Below, in pieces: positions 23,370 through 34,859 of a DNA stretch of 64,000 bases (position 1 is the stretch's first letter; every line of letters begins with the position of its first letter). Location of the stretch: positions 1-64,000 of the forward strand of contig QRFJ01003054.1 of the NCBI GenBank assembly GCA_006176705.1. The letters are read 5' to 3'. The DNA comes from Cocos nucifera (Eukaryota > Streptophyta > Magnoliopsida > Arecales > Arecaceae). The notes below the pieces were generated by a model. It made no database searches, had not been told where the DNA came from, and saw only the letters and a program-made list of their open reading frames with translations. Position numbers and translations under genes: made by a program.

Positions 23370-24054
23370 TGATAAGTGCTAAAAATATAATTAATTAAAA
23401 TATTAAATTATAAAATAAGTGATCTTATTTTTAAGAAATCGATATTTTTATTAATTTTATATAGAAAAGAAGGCCACCAATGTGAAGATATGAATTTTTT
23501 GGTTCAAATAAAATAAATTTTAAGAAAAATAAAGTTAAATTGAGCCTAAAATTAAATTTTAAAGAAAAAATAATAAAAAAAGAGTCGGTCGGTCTGGTTC
23601 ATGATGTAGTCCATGGTGATTGGCTATCGATTGATGTAGTCCATGGTGAACCTGACTCATGATCGGTCTACCTAGCCCTAGTTCATGATCCAATGGCTGC
23701 TGGCACTAGGATTTGATCGAACGGTTGATAATTTGGCACTGACGGACGATGGACGTAGCTCCTGGTGAAGATCTAATGGCTGGCGGCGATTCTCGATTTT
23801 AAACTAAGCATTCGAAGGGTCCTGTGCACGATCATGCAATCTAGATTCAGTCATCAGAGAAGATCTGATGACTGAGGTTTATTCTGATTTGAATTGGATT
23901 TTTAAAAAGGGTTTTAAGTAGTTTTTGATCTATTTGATACTGATATGAAGACCAGAATTATTCAAGCTTTACTTTAACTTGTTTTAGGAGTCTTAAACCT
24001 GTATCCTATAGGATTTTGACCAAAACCTCCTTCAAAAGTCTATTTAATCCCCTG

Positions 24055-24165
24055 CTGTCGAGAGAGCCAAGAGAGAGTCTGGAAAAAAGAATAAATAAGG
24101 GAATAGAGAGAGCTAGAGAGAATAAGGAGAGAAATAGAGAGGGGAAACAGAGAAGAGAGAGCTTT
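24055..24165 (+). repeat. GA-rich low-complexity tract in E
   Basis: About 110 bp of GAGAGA and AGAGAGAG-like repeats interrupted by A-rich stretches, downstream of the E promoter region (TATTTAATCCCC near 24041). This is simple sequence with no coding signal. Confidence 0.7.
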
Positions 24166-24236
24166 TAGTTTCTTTTTCTTTCTTCTTTATTTTTTTTTCT
24201 TTCTTTCTTCTTCCGACGACTAGTACATGAAGTAGT

Positions 24237-26093
24237 TGAAGGAACCAGATCTAGGGTTTCATGGATAGATCTTGAAATTTTTTCAAGATCATGCAGTGAA
24301 AGACTTAAATAAATAAAATATTTATTTAAATAAATATGTAAACACCTAGATCTCAGATCTATTACATGATCAAGGCATGTTATTAAATAAAAAATTAAAA
24401 TCAAATAAGAAAGAAAAGGTTGATCAAATCAACCTAGATCTACACTACATCAAATGCAGGTATGAAGTTAATAGATCCGATCTATTACCTGAGCAAGTTA
24501 GATGTTCTAACTTACTGATCCAAACTTGAGGATAAAGTCATGAGCCACACACACGTCCGGTCTTTAGAAGTCATCCATACGAGTCCATGAACATGATTAG
24601 AGATTTTGATGCAGGAAATCAGCACAGTATGCTAGCACTATGCTGATCTCTCTTCGATGGTTGATCCAATGCTTTCTTCTTCGAAACTTCGATATTTCAA
24701 AATATTAGAAGAAAAGAAAAATATTTGTGATACTGAGACACCTCTCAAAAGCTCATAAAAAGGGAGGAAGAGATCTAGAACAAAAACCCTAGAAGAAGAC
24801 CCTCTTCTTCTTCTTTGTTCTTTTTATAGACATCCTGATTTGTGTTTTCAATATCTCCATGACCTAGATGAATTTTTCTCTAATTTTTTTACACTAAAGA
24901 GGCCTCTCAAATGTTTGCAATCCACAAAAATTTAAGCTAAAAATTCTCTTTAAATAAAGAGATATGTAGAGTTTAAGTTAGATAAAAAAACTAGACTTGG
25001 AAGGACCAAATAAGGAAAGTTGTTGGGGCACCCAACTCTTGGGCACCCCCACCTTTTTTTTTTGTACCATGGACCAGCAAGAGGGGTGCATAAAAAAATG
25101 TCCTCTTTTACCATGAAAATCAAAGAAAATAAGAAAGGATGAGTCGGCACACTTATGGAAAGAGTTTTGATTGACAAGGATTCTATCTCATAGAATTCTT
25201 AAGCAAAATTAATTCCTCTCTTGACTTGATCTTCCAATAAACTTCCAAATGAAAAAAAGAAGAGAGAAGGGAGGCATGAGAAACCTTGGGTATGGAGATT
25301 ATTCACGTAAAAATACACAAAGAAAAGGGTGGGGCGTGAGGATTAGGTGGCACAAGAAATAGGGAGTCCTAGTCACACTAGGACTCCTATTTTGACTTGG
25401 TCAAACAAGATCTTTTAACTAAATAAAAATAAGAGTAAACCAACCTAATTAAATAAGATCCTAACCCATTTAAATATTAAATTAAATTAAATTAAATTTT
25501 AATTTAATTTTTTAATTAAATTAGAAAATTAGGTTGACCCGAGTCCTAGTTAGACTAGGACTAGTTCTTCCTTGCACTTGACTTATCCAATAAACCAATT
25601 GGACTTGATTTAATTAAGTCCAAACGAAATCTAATTAAATCATATTTAATTAAACTTAATCTCAGCCTTCTAGCTTAATCAAATTAAGCCAATTAGCAAT
25701 CGAATTACTAATCGATCCTCTTGCAATACTTGTACTAGGTTAAACACCAATCGTATTGATTGTTTAATCCTAAAATGATTCTAAATCACTGATCAACCAT
25801 CCGATCGGAATATGAACTCTAATGTGTGTGATCTCATAGATTCGAACCTAAGCTAGTAGTATAGGAATAAATTTTTCTACCAATCAAAGTGACCATCTAG
25901 CAATGATACCCGATGGTCTAATAGGTCAAAAGATGTAGAACACCATCCTTAGAACCCATGCGAATATAGTTTCCATATAATTCATCCCCTTGACCATAAT
26001 ACCCATAGGACATCTCAGAGTTCAACTGTTAACTCTGATCAAGTTGTCCATATTGTATTTTAAAATATCAAATCCATCTGATGGATTACCTCG
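24237..26093 (-). repeat. 3' LTR of element F, up to the assembly gap
   Basis: Begins (plus-strand view) TGAAGGAACCAGATC. It matches M from 63314 and G from 52025. The last 386 bases (25708-26093) are identical, as far as I can compare by eye, to 53181-53566 in G, while the sequence before is clearly diverged. The remainder of the LTR is in the N gap. Confidence 0.85.
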
Positions 26094-27066
26094 NNNNNNN
26101 NNNNNNNNNNNNNNNNNNNNNNNNNNNNNNNNNNNNNNNNNNNNNNNNNNNNNNNNNNNNNNNNNNNNNNNNNNNNNNNNNNNNNNNNNNNNNNNNNNNN
26201 NNNNNNNNNNNNNNNNNNNNNNNNNNNNNNNNNNNNNNNNNNNNNNNNNNNNNNNNNNNNNNNNNNNNNNNNNNNNNNNNNNNNNNNNNNNNNNNNNNNN
26301 NNNNNNNNNNNNNNNNNNNNNNNNNNNNNNNNNNNNNNNNNNNNNNNNNNNNNNNNNNNNNNNNNNNNNNNNNNNNNNNNNNNNNNNNNNNNNNNNNNNN
26401 NNNNNNNNNNNNNNNNNNNNNNNNNNNNNNNNNNNNNNNNNNNNNNNNNNNNNNNNNNNNNNNNNNNNNNNNNNNNNNNNNNNNNNNNNNNNNNNNNNNN
26501 NNNNNNNNNNNNNNNNNNNNNNNNNNNNNNNNNNNNNNNNNNNNNNNNNNNNNNNNNNNNNNNNNNNNNNNNNNNNNNNNNNNNNNNNNNNNNNNNNNNN
26601 NNNNNNNNNNNNNNNNNNNNNNNNNNNNNNNNNNNNNNNNNNNNNNNNNNNNNNNNNNNNNNNNNNNNNNNNNNNNNNNNNNNNNNNNNNNNNNNNNNNN
26701 NNNNNNNNNNNNNNNNNNNNNNNNNNNNNNNNNNNNNNNNNNNNNNNNNNNNNNNNNNNNNNNNNNNNNNNNNNNNNNNNNNNNNNNNNNNNNNNNNNNN
26801 NNNNNNNNNNNNNNNNNNNNNNNNNNNNNNNNNNNNNNNNNNNNNNNNNNNNNNNNNNNNNNNNNNNNNNNNNNNNNNNNNNNNNNNNNNNNNNNNNNNN
26901 NNNNNNNNNNNNNNNNNNNNNNNNNNNNNNNNNNNNNNNNNNNNNNNNNNNNNNNNNNNNNNNNNNNNNNNNNNNNNNNNNNNNNNNNNNNNNNNNNNNN
27001 NNNNNNNNNNNNNNNNNNNNNNNNNNNNNNNNNNNNNNNNNNNNNNNNNNNNNNNNNNNNNNNNNN
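26094..27066. other. Assembly gap (973 N)
   Basis: Unknown sequence inside element F. By comparison with G, the distance from the last known LTR base to the first known integrase base should be about 2.5 kb, so either the gap size is nominal or F has a deletion. Open frames running through the N run are meaningless. Confidence 1.
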
Positions 27067-27111
27067 GCTTGAACATTTCAAAAGAATCCGACTTATGTTT
27101 CATTAGATAGA
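27067..27111 (-). repeat. 45-bp duplicate of integrase sequence at the gap edge
   Basis: The block starting GCTTGAACATTTC is the same as 27406-27450 and then joins, through a shared AGAC, to TTACTTAGAACCC of a different integrase region. In D and G the corresponding region is not duplicated. It may be an assembly scar. Confidence 0.75.
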
Positions 27112-28323
27112 CTTACTTAGAACCCTATTTAATAGATAACAAGCTGATTCGAGTGCATATCCCCAAAAGAATATCGGTAAGAAGTTGGCAAATCTCATCA
27201 TAGATCGGACCATGTCTAACAGAGTTTGATTCCTCCTTTCAGACACACCATTATGCTATGGTGTTTCAGGAGGAGTCCATTGGAGGATAATCCCATTCTC
27301 TTCTAAATATGTGAGAAACTCACCAAAAAGGTATTCTTCTCCTCAGTCAGATCGAAAAGTTTTAATACTCTTTTTAGTTTGTTTTTCTACTTCACTTCGA
27401 AATCGCTTGAACATTTCAAAAGAATCCGACTTATGTTTCATTAGATAGACATATCCATATCTGGATAGATCATTTGTGAAAGAGAAGAAGTAGACATATC
27501 CACCTCTGGCACTTATGCTCATTGATCTACATATATTAGTATGTACTAGTCCTAAGAGCTTATTGTCTCTCTCATCTTTTCCAGTAAAAGGTGACTTGAT
27601 CATTTTACCAAGAAGACAGGACTCACAGGTTGGAAGTGATTCACAATCACTAACTTCGAGAATTCTCTTTTGAGTCAACCTGTTTATCCTATTCTTATTT
27701 ATATGACCTAGCCTACAGTACAATAAGTAGATATCTAATGCACTATCTAATTTAGGGTGCTTGTCAGTAGAATAGACTACATTAATAGATTGTGATAATA
27801 TATATACACTATTGTTCAATTATCCATAGAAAATAGTAACACCATTCATAATGACAATACAAACTCATTTCTTTATTGAAATTTTGTAATTGTTCATTGC
27901 CAAAAGGCCTACAAAAATGATATTTAAAAAGAAACTTGAACAGAAATGACAATCACTAAGAACAACGGTATGAGATTCAAATACAAGTTTCAAAATTCCT
28001 AAATCTAGAACTGGTCTTCCATCTCTAACATTCAGGAATCTCTCACCTTATTCGAATCTTCTACTGACTTGCAACCCTTGCAATGAATTGCAAATATGGT
28101 AAGGGCTATCGGTATTCAATACCCAGTCAGTAATATCACAAATAGAGAAATTGCAAGAAGTTATCATATAAATATCTTGCTCAGCAATAGCTTGTTTCTT
28201 TCTCTACCTGTTCGGATCTAGGGAGGCAATATACTGAGGATAGTTCCTCTTCCAGTGCCTCCGCTTCTTGCAAAAGAAGCATTCAGCTTGACTCTTATCG
28301 AGCTTTATCTTTTTGGTCTGGCC
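27112..28323 (-). pseudogene. pol: Integrase and zinc-knuckle region of element F
   Basis: The clean frame 27343-27819 holds the pre-integrase zinc finger (LYCRLGHINKNR with CESCLLGKM) and the start of the integrase core (GYVYFFSFTNDLSRYGYVYLMKHKS). The first catalytic Asp region is changed: the position usually HTDVCGP reads HTNICRS, so Asp to Asn. 27113-27340 continues the core towards the C-terminus in broken frames. 27820-28320 holds protease and the nucleocapsid knuckle, seen as CFFCKKRRHWKRNY near 28250-28290, where the last Cys is Tyr. Decayed by stops and frameshifts. Confidence 0.82.
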
Positions 28324-28629
28324 CTATACTGATGTCCCAGCCTGAACTTGCACCTTCTTTGTTTTCTTCTTATTATTCTTCTTTCCTTTCCTAAAGGGTC
28401 GAGAATCAGAAGGCAAACCTCCCACTAAGTTCATCGACTCTTTATGGAGCTGGTGATCCTTCTCAAAGTTCTGAAGTAACCCCAGCAAGCCATGGTAGTT
28501 TACTTCAGACTTTGTCATTCTATAATAAGTAAGGAAAGGGAGATAGGACTTTGGCAGCGAGTTCAGTATTGCATCTTTCTCAAGTTCTTCATGCAAGAAA
28601 AAGCTAAGTTTGCTCAAGCACTCTATCAC
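28324..28629 (-). pseudogene. gag: gag fragment of element F fused to LTR
   Basis: A 101-residue frame of the copia Gag domain (ILNSLPKSYLPFL, MTKSEVNYHGLLGLLQNFEKDH, then a Lys-rich stretch before the knuckle). The N-terminal half of gag, the leader and the priming site are absent. At about 28626 the Gag sequence joins directly to mid-LTR sequence through the short shared TCA, so it is a deletion junction. The first residues of the frame are therefore LTR-derived. Confidence 0.8.
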
Positions 28630-29175
28630 ACTCCGACTTCACAAGTACTTGACTATGCCCAGAAGTCTTCCGTTGCTGAATTAAAAATTCAGTTAGTTTG
28701 ATACCAAAGCACAGTGAGTTGCTTGCAAGTCACCGAGGTGATCTCAGGTCTAAGGGATACTTATACCTATATCCCATCAGAGACATTCTCGACAGTAGAA
28801 TGCTCTAGAGTTGGTCATGTTCAATGATGATGTACCCATACATCTCACCAATATGCCATACCAGTATTTTCACACTCCTTGGTTAAGAGGACAACCAACT
28901 TATATGGCATATAGTGACCTATGCTCAATAGACGCTGTCATCCTAATTAACAGCCTATCATTTGGTCATGAATAAATTTAAGGACTAATCGATAAATCCT
29001 CTCTTTATCGAAACTCAATAGTCCTAAGGACTTCATCACAACATTAGAGTTCATTAAAAGATGTAAATTTATGATGAAAAAAGATGCCAAAATATTTTTT
29101 ATTAATTGATAAATTAATTATAATATCTCAATCATCAACAAGCTGATGATTGGCTTTAGAACATAATTCCCAATA
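28628..29175 (-). repeat. 5' LTR remnant of element F
   Basis: About 548 bp corresponding to 53640-54188 of the G LTR and ending (plus-strand view) CCCAATA at 29175. The other two thirds of this LTR were lost with the leader in the deletion that fused it to gag. Confidence 0.82.
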
Positions 29176-30041
29176 GTAGCAACTCTCCTTCATCAAGTTC
29201 TCCATACCAAGAGCAACGGACGATCAATTTCAGCAACAAATAAATTTCTGTTTGGATTTTTACATGCCTTTTATTTTAATTACTATTTTTGATCCTTTTG
29301 TCATGAACTAAATTTCTTTTACTAAGGCTAAGATGTAGCCACTCTTTTGATATAATATTCAGTATGATTTACTTTTTATTTTATATTTTATTCATGAGGA
29401 GTATATAAATCTGCTCTTAATGTTTTTAGATTACTGACCATCTTCTAATTATTTTGATAAACATAGATGATACAAACCAAGTATGTCTATGTTATTGCTT
29501 CTTGATTTATATACCTTGTATTATGAATTGAATTAGAATTCATATGCATGTAGAAATTTTAATATGCTTTGGACGTAGCATATTTTAATTAGATGGTTTT
29601 ACAAAACTCAAAGCATAAGTATTTATTTAAATTACACCTGGATCAAAGGATAGTTAATAAATATTGATAGTTTTGCTATGCCTAGACCAAAGGATAGTGA
29701 ATAACCTAGGAGACTCCACCATCAATTGAAATAAAATAAACCTAATTTTCATAAATTTCTAAATATTATATTGATTGAGTTGGTGAACCGATTGCCTTAG
29801 TAACCTATTGCTCTTGAATTTAATCCTAATAATTATATCCTCTATTTTTCTATAATTTATTAGTTTATTTCTTTATTTCTTCTTATTTTTCTTAATTTTC
29901 ATATATTAATTTTCTAAATAAAGTTTAAGAAAAAAATTTTCAATACTTATTTTTCAATCCTCTAAGGATTATACTCTACTCATACACTTTATTACTTGAT
30001 GAACTGGTACACTTACCATAGCAATAGATTAGCACGCATCA

Positions 30042-30205
30042 ATCATAATATAGGAGTTCATTAGAAGATGGAAAAAAAAATTATGATGAACATGCCAAAA
30101 TAATATTTATTCAATTATAATTCATATGCAAATACAAAAATAGCTCAACCATCTACAGGCTGATGATTGGCTTTGGAATACTATTTCCAACAATCTTCCA
30201 CTTGG
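30042..30205 (-). repeat. 3' LTR of element D, remaining end, and polypurine tract
   Basis: 30042-30192 matches the last 150 bp of the D 5' LTR (47695-47841) and ends ...TTTCCAACA, that is TGTTGG on the minus strand. It is followed by ATCTTCCACTTGG (30193-30205), whose complement CCAAGTGGAAGAT is the polypurine tract. Confidence 0.85.
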
Positions 30206-30211
30206 ATTATG

Positions 30212-30387
30212 CTAGTTGGTGTAGTATCTAATATCCATCTTCGAGTTGAAGTCATTGAACTCCTTCACCATAATGGATTTAGTGAATGGGTTAGCCAGGT
30301 TCTCCTTTTCATTAATCTTCTGAAGGTTGACATCACCTCGATCTACGATCTTTCGGACAAGATGGTAGCGACATAGAATATGCTTCG
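30212..30387 (-). pseudogene. pol: RNase H C-terminus of element D
   Basis: End of the copia polyprotein: KHILCRYHLVRKIVDRGDVNLQKI (shown in part), then the NLANPFTKSI block and the final MDIRYYTN with its stop at 30212. The frame extends 19 bp into the H LTR on the N-terminal side only because H is inserted there; the rest of RNase H resumes at 37694. It ends about 20 bp before the polypurine tract. Confidence 0.88.
30383..30387. other. Target site duplication of element H, left copy
   Basis: CTTCG lies directly before TATTGCCC at 30388. The identical CTTCG is at 37689-37693, after the right CAATA end. Confidence 0.88.
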
Positions 30388-31885
30388 TATTGCCCAGAGG
30401 TAGCAATCCAAGAGAGGAGGATGAATTGGATTGTTATAAAATTTTAACTAAATTTACTTTCTAAATAAGTATGTGCTTTGATTTTAACTAAAATGGTGTG
30501 ATGAAATGTATGCAATATAAGCAACGGAATTAAGATAACAAAATCAAACTATGAAAATAAAGCAAGAATTATAAGCATGCAAAGTATGCAACGGAAAAGA
30601 AGAAAAGAGCACAACACAAACACGTAAAGATTTATAGTAGTTCGGTGCAATCCGCACCTACATCCACTCTCCAAGCTTTTCTTAGGATATTTACTATAAT
30701 TAACTCTTGATTACAGTGTATTTGTTTTTCAAGCTCACAAACAAACTTAGTTGATTTTCATACGAGCACCAACCAAAATCTAACACTATTAGTTTTTCGA
30801 GTTCATTAGCAACCTAGTTGATTTTTCAGACTCACCAACCAAAATCTATAATATCCAATTTTAGGCTTAAATGGGCCTAATCCTCAAGTTTTTTTCTTCC
30901 AAAGAAACTTGTAAAGAAATTAAAACTACAAATGAAAGTTTCAGGACTGTATAAAAAATAGAGTTTAAGCTCTTTCAAATTCTAAAGAAGTCGATGATGT
31001 GCTTGATTAAAGCTTGGCTTTTCTTTAAATTATGCTTGAGAGGATACGAAAGATATTGGAGAAGCTTGCTTTGAATGCTCACTGAAATCTGTTCATAACT
31101 TTTCTTTCTTTTCTCTTTTCTTTAGATATTCAATGTTCCTCACCGAAACTAATAGAAATTCTCTTTAAATCCATTTATTCTTGCTTTCTAGTTGATTCTC
31201 CATCTTTAAATGTCTTTAGAGATGGTTGGAATGAGAGTTCTAGCCATTGGGAGTTCTGAAATAGCCGTTGGGATTGAAAAATAGTCGTTGCAAAACTATT
31301 CGTTGAAAGTTGTCCATGCAAAACGAGACCTCTCGATTTTTTATGAGACCTCTCATTAGATTTTGAGACCTCTCAATTCTGAATCGAGATGTCTCATCGG
31401 AACCGCGAGACTTCTCAAGAATCTTGTAAGATCTCTCACTCTCAGAGCATAGAAACTAAGTTTCTATCTTTTGAGACCAAGATGACAAGAGTTTAACTCG
31501 AGACCTCTCGAAATCATACCAGAACTGCATTTGGACGTGCCAGTCCACTCGAGAGCTCTCAAAAAATTTTTGAGACATCTCAAAAATTGCTTCAAGGCTA
31601 TCTTGAGGAATTTTTTGCACCAATCAAGAAGATTTGATTTTTATTTGATTTCCACTTTATGTCTTCCTTATTTTGGTCAAAGAGCTCTCTTTTTTCTGAT
31701 TTTTGAAAGCTTAAGAAAAATCTTTTCTTTAAGAATCTTGACTTGATGAATTTTTGTAGATCTTTTCTTGAAATGATTCTTTAATTTAAATATCTGAAAA
31801 GATCTACATCCACTCATGAAATACATGATTAAATGCTCAAATACTCAAAGTTTGGTAATCATCAAAATTAATCATGGGATCAATA
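30388..31885 (-). repeat. 3' LTR of element H
   Basis: From TATTGCCCAGAG at 30388 to GATCAATA at 31885, next to the polypurine tract. It matches 36214-37688 throughout and is related to the K LTR. Confidence 0.9.
31321..31585 (-). promoter_or_regulatory. Cluster of GAGANNTCTC motifs in H 3' LTR
   Basis: At least eight 10-bp motifs of the form GAGANNTCTC (GAGACCTCTC four times, GAGATGTCTC, GAGACTTCTC, GAGAGCTCTC, GAGACATCTC) within 265 bp, several enclosed by C and G. Several contain GAGAC or TGTCTC, which resembles auxin-response cores. The cluster recurs in the other H LTR (about 37148-37390) and in K (7565-7870). The function is not known to me. Confidence 0.55.
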
Positions 31886-31903
31886 ATCTCTCTCTTTTTG
31901 ATG
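31886..31903 (-). other. Polypurine tract of element H
   Basis: The complement of ATCTCTCTCTTTTTGATG is CATCAAAAAGAGAGAGAT, which directly precedes the LTR on the minus strand. This is the form usual for SIRE-type elements. Confidence 0.8.
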
Positions 31904-34859
31904 ATGACAAAAACTTTGAGTATATGCATAACATAAAATTTAATATATTTTAATAAATTGACTAGTATAAATCATGAAGTAATGATATATACAATTATAA
32001 ATACATACTTCATAAAAGCTGATACCAAAACTTTTTTAACTTAAATTTGAATGTTTCAAGCAATATCATGAAATGTATAGGCTTAAGCACATTTAAATAG
32101 CATACGCTCACATAGCATATACTCAACAAATCTTCTCCCTTTTTTTGACAAAATTAAAAAGCACATGGGAACAAACAAGTAAAATCATCAAAATCAATAT
32201 CAAAGTTTTAAATTGAGAGATATATCAAATTTATGAAGTCAAATTGAAGAAATTATCTCCTCTTTTAAAATAAAATAACTTTCTCTTCAAAAACTTAGCT
32301 TGAGTTCAAATAATAAAGGCTCTCCCCTTTGTAAATGAATATGATCTTTTTTTAATCTGATTTTCAGATATACACTTTTAAGCTTTAAATAGAATAGAGC
32401 TTTTTAAAGGATTTAATTATAAAATCAAGCATAGTATATGCTTTAATATTCAAGCTTTCTTTTCTTAAAAAATTTCAGTCAATTAAGTTCGTAAAAGATA
32501 TGTATCGAGAATGTATCAAGCAAAGTAAAATAAATAGAATCAAAGCAAAAGATAGTTATATTTTTAAATTCAATGCTTTAAGTAGAAATTACTTCAATAC
32601 AAATAATTCATAAGAATTTTGCAATGCATATCAGAAATTTAGTATCAAATTTAAATTTTTAAATGAGTTTCAAGATTAAGTTTAAAAATTTATTTCTTGG
32701 AGTAAAAATATATTTTTAAATTTAATTTAACTTCAACTAATTATCCAAAAATAAGATAGAGCAATCAAATCATGTAAATTAAATTGGATAATAGCATGAA
32801 AGCTTCATTTATGAAGATTATAAAGTAATATATTAAGAATTTAAGATCAAAATTTATTTATCTCAATGTAAATTAGTCAAAATTTTTAATCAAATCAAGT
32901 TAGAAAATATCTCTCTCCCTATTTTTCCTACTTATAGCAAGATTAATTTACTTTTCAATATTCTCTCCCTCTTTATTTCAAATCAAGTAAATTTAACACG
33001 AATTTACCCACTAAATTAAGATTTTTTTAAAAAATTTGAAAGATATTTTCAATTTCAAAGTTATTTTTAATTAAATGATTATTTTTTCTTTAATAATTTC
33101 TCCTCCTTACTTTAGCAAATAAAACTATTTTAAAATTAAACAAAATTCAAGAGGATAAGCATCAATTGAGTGAACTAAGCATTAATGATTCCAAATATCG
33201 ATCAAACATAGCATTCACTCAAGAAGACACTAATTTTTTTTTAAAATTTATTTTTGATTAAATTCAAATAAGAACAAATATTGAGATGATAAAAAAAACT
33301 ATAACATGAACATCTGTCAAAAAGATTTTCTATTTAAATTTAGATCCTCCTTATCATAAGAAATATCACTCAATTAAGTTTAGAAAATGTATAAAATTCT
33401 TTAAATTTATCTTAAATAGTATTACATCAAGAGTATATCAATCTAAAATAAATTTGAGATATCATATTCAATTCTTTTGCCCAAAAATAATATAATAAAA
33501 TGCAAGGCAAAAATGATACCAATGATACCAAGAGTAAAAATTTTCTTAGGAAGAAACTTCTTGATACCAATTAAACTAAAATTTAGACCGAATCATGATT
33601 TTCTTAATAGTTCAATACCATTTAAAGATTAATTTATAAATTTAGCTTGATACCAATAATTTTAGTTTTAAATTGATAAAGATGAATTAATTCAAATTAA
33701 ATAGTTTTAAGGATTTTGAATAATAAATCAATTTGAATTGACATCAATAAATCAATCAAGATAAATCATAAAGAAATTTTCAGTAATTCTTCAAAAAGAT
33801 CAACTCTTCCTTTTCTTATGAAACATCAAGCAATTATAGGTTCAGAAAAGATATATATTTTTGAATTTATCTTAAATGATATTATATCAAATGATATAGC
33901 AGTGCAAAATTAGATTTGAAATAAAAATATTTTTCTCTTTTTTGCTAAAAGATAAATCAATCAAATACATGGCAAATAGCAAACTGTTTGATACTAAGTA
34001 CTTAAAACTGAAGTCCTCTTTAAAAATTAGTTTTAAAGATAAATGAAAACTTTCTTGAAACATCTTGTTAGATATCAACTTTAAAAGATTCAAGAAGATC
34101 ATTTTTCAAATTCAATTTTCAATATCAATCAATTGAAACAAAATAAGAATGTTCATCGATAAATTCTCTTTTAAGATAAGAAAGGATAATCAAATCAATA
34201 ATCTAGAAAGATATTCAAATCAATTTGAAAAATCAAAAATTAATCAATTAGGGGGATTCCGATAATCAAATAGGATAAGATCAAATCAAGAAAAAAACTA
34301 GATAAAGACTCTATGAGTTCAATTCAACTAGGAAGTTTTAAAATTCTTAGGGGTTAATCTAAGATGCAATTCAAATTAATACTTCAAGTATTTGATCTTG
34401 TATTAATTGAATGTCTTATTTTCAAGTACTTAAGTCGTATAATTTTTTTAAAAAAATTTAATAGTTAAGTATCTTATGGGGGAATGTCAAAATTTATTTA
34501 ATTTGTAAGTTTAGCATCCAAATAGTTTCATGAACAATTAAGCTCATAACAATTTAGGTTTCTCAAATAATTAAAGATCAATATAGCATGATATAAAGGA
34601 TTGAACAAGCATGTTGAATTAAAATAAAATAATGAGCTTAAAATAAATAATCAATATGATATACAATCAATACATTAAACTTTCAAATCATGGAGTATGA
34701 TCATTATAAGTAATGATAAATCATCATAATCAATCAAACAAAGTATATTTAGCAAATAATGATCATTATAATTATGTTAATTAATAATCAAAATATATTT
34801 AGCAAATAATGATGGCATGATGTGAAAAAAAGTTTAAATTTTACCAAATATTATCATCC
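31904..34859 (-). other. AT-rich internal region of element H without pol
   Basis: About 3 kb in the place of protease, integrase, RT and RNase H. It is strongly AT-rich with frequent dispersed phrases such as GATACCAAT and ATCAATCAA. The longest frame (33887-34102) shows no recognisable domain. I see no gene here. Confidence 0.75.

Larger units (their letters stand above)
24237..29175 (-). mobile_element. Element F: decayed Ty1/copia element inside solo LTR E
   Basis: On the minus strand: truncated 5' LTR (28628-29175), a short gag piece fused to it, zinc knuckle, integrase, assembly gap, then 3' LTR (24237-26093). The flanks are GTAGT (24232-24236) and GTAGC (29176-29180), one transition apart, and E continues on both sides. 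The family is the same as G and M. RT and RNase H are not visible; they would lie in the 973-base gap or are deleted. Confidence 0.82.
23370..30041 (+). mobile_element. Element E: solo gypsy-type LTR in D, itself split by F
   Basis: E begins TGATAAGTGC at 23370 and ends GCACGCATCA at 30041. It is flanked by ATCAC (23365-23369) and ATCAT (30042-30046), one transition apart, and the D LTR continues on both sides. Without F (24237-29175) it is about 1.7 kb. Its AT-rich start and the end block with CAATCCTCTAAGGATTATACTC resemble the termini of the Athila-type LTRs in B, but no internal element sequence is present. I read it as a solo LTR left by recombination between two LTRs. It holds no gene of its own. 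Confidence 0.8.

Noticed and set aside
26060..27106. Long open frames of 330-360 codons
   Set aside because: They run through the N gap and consist almost wholly of unknown residues.
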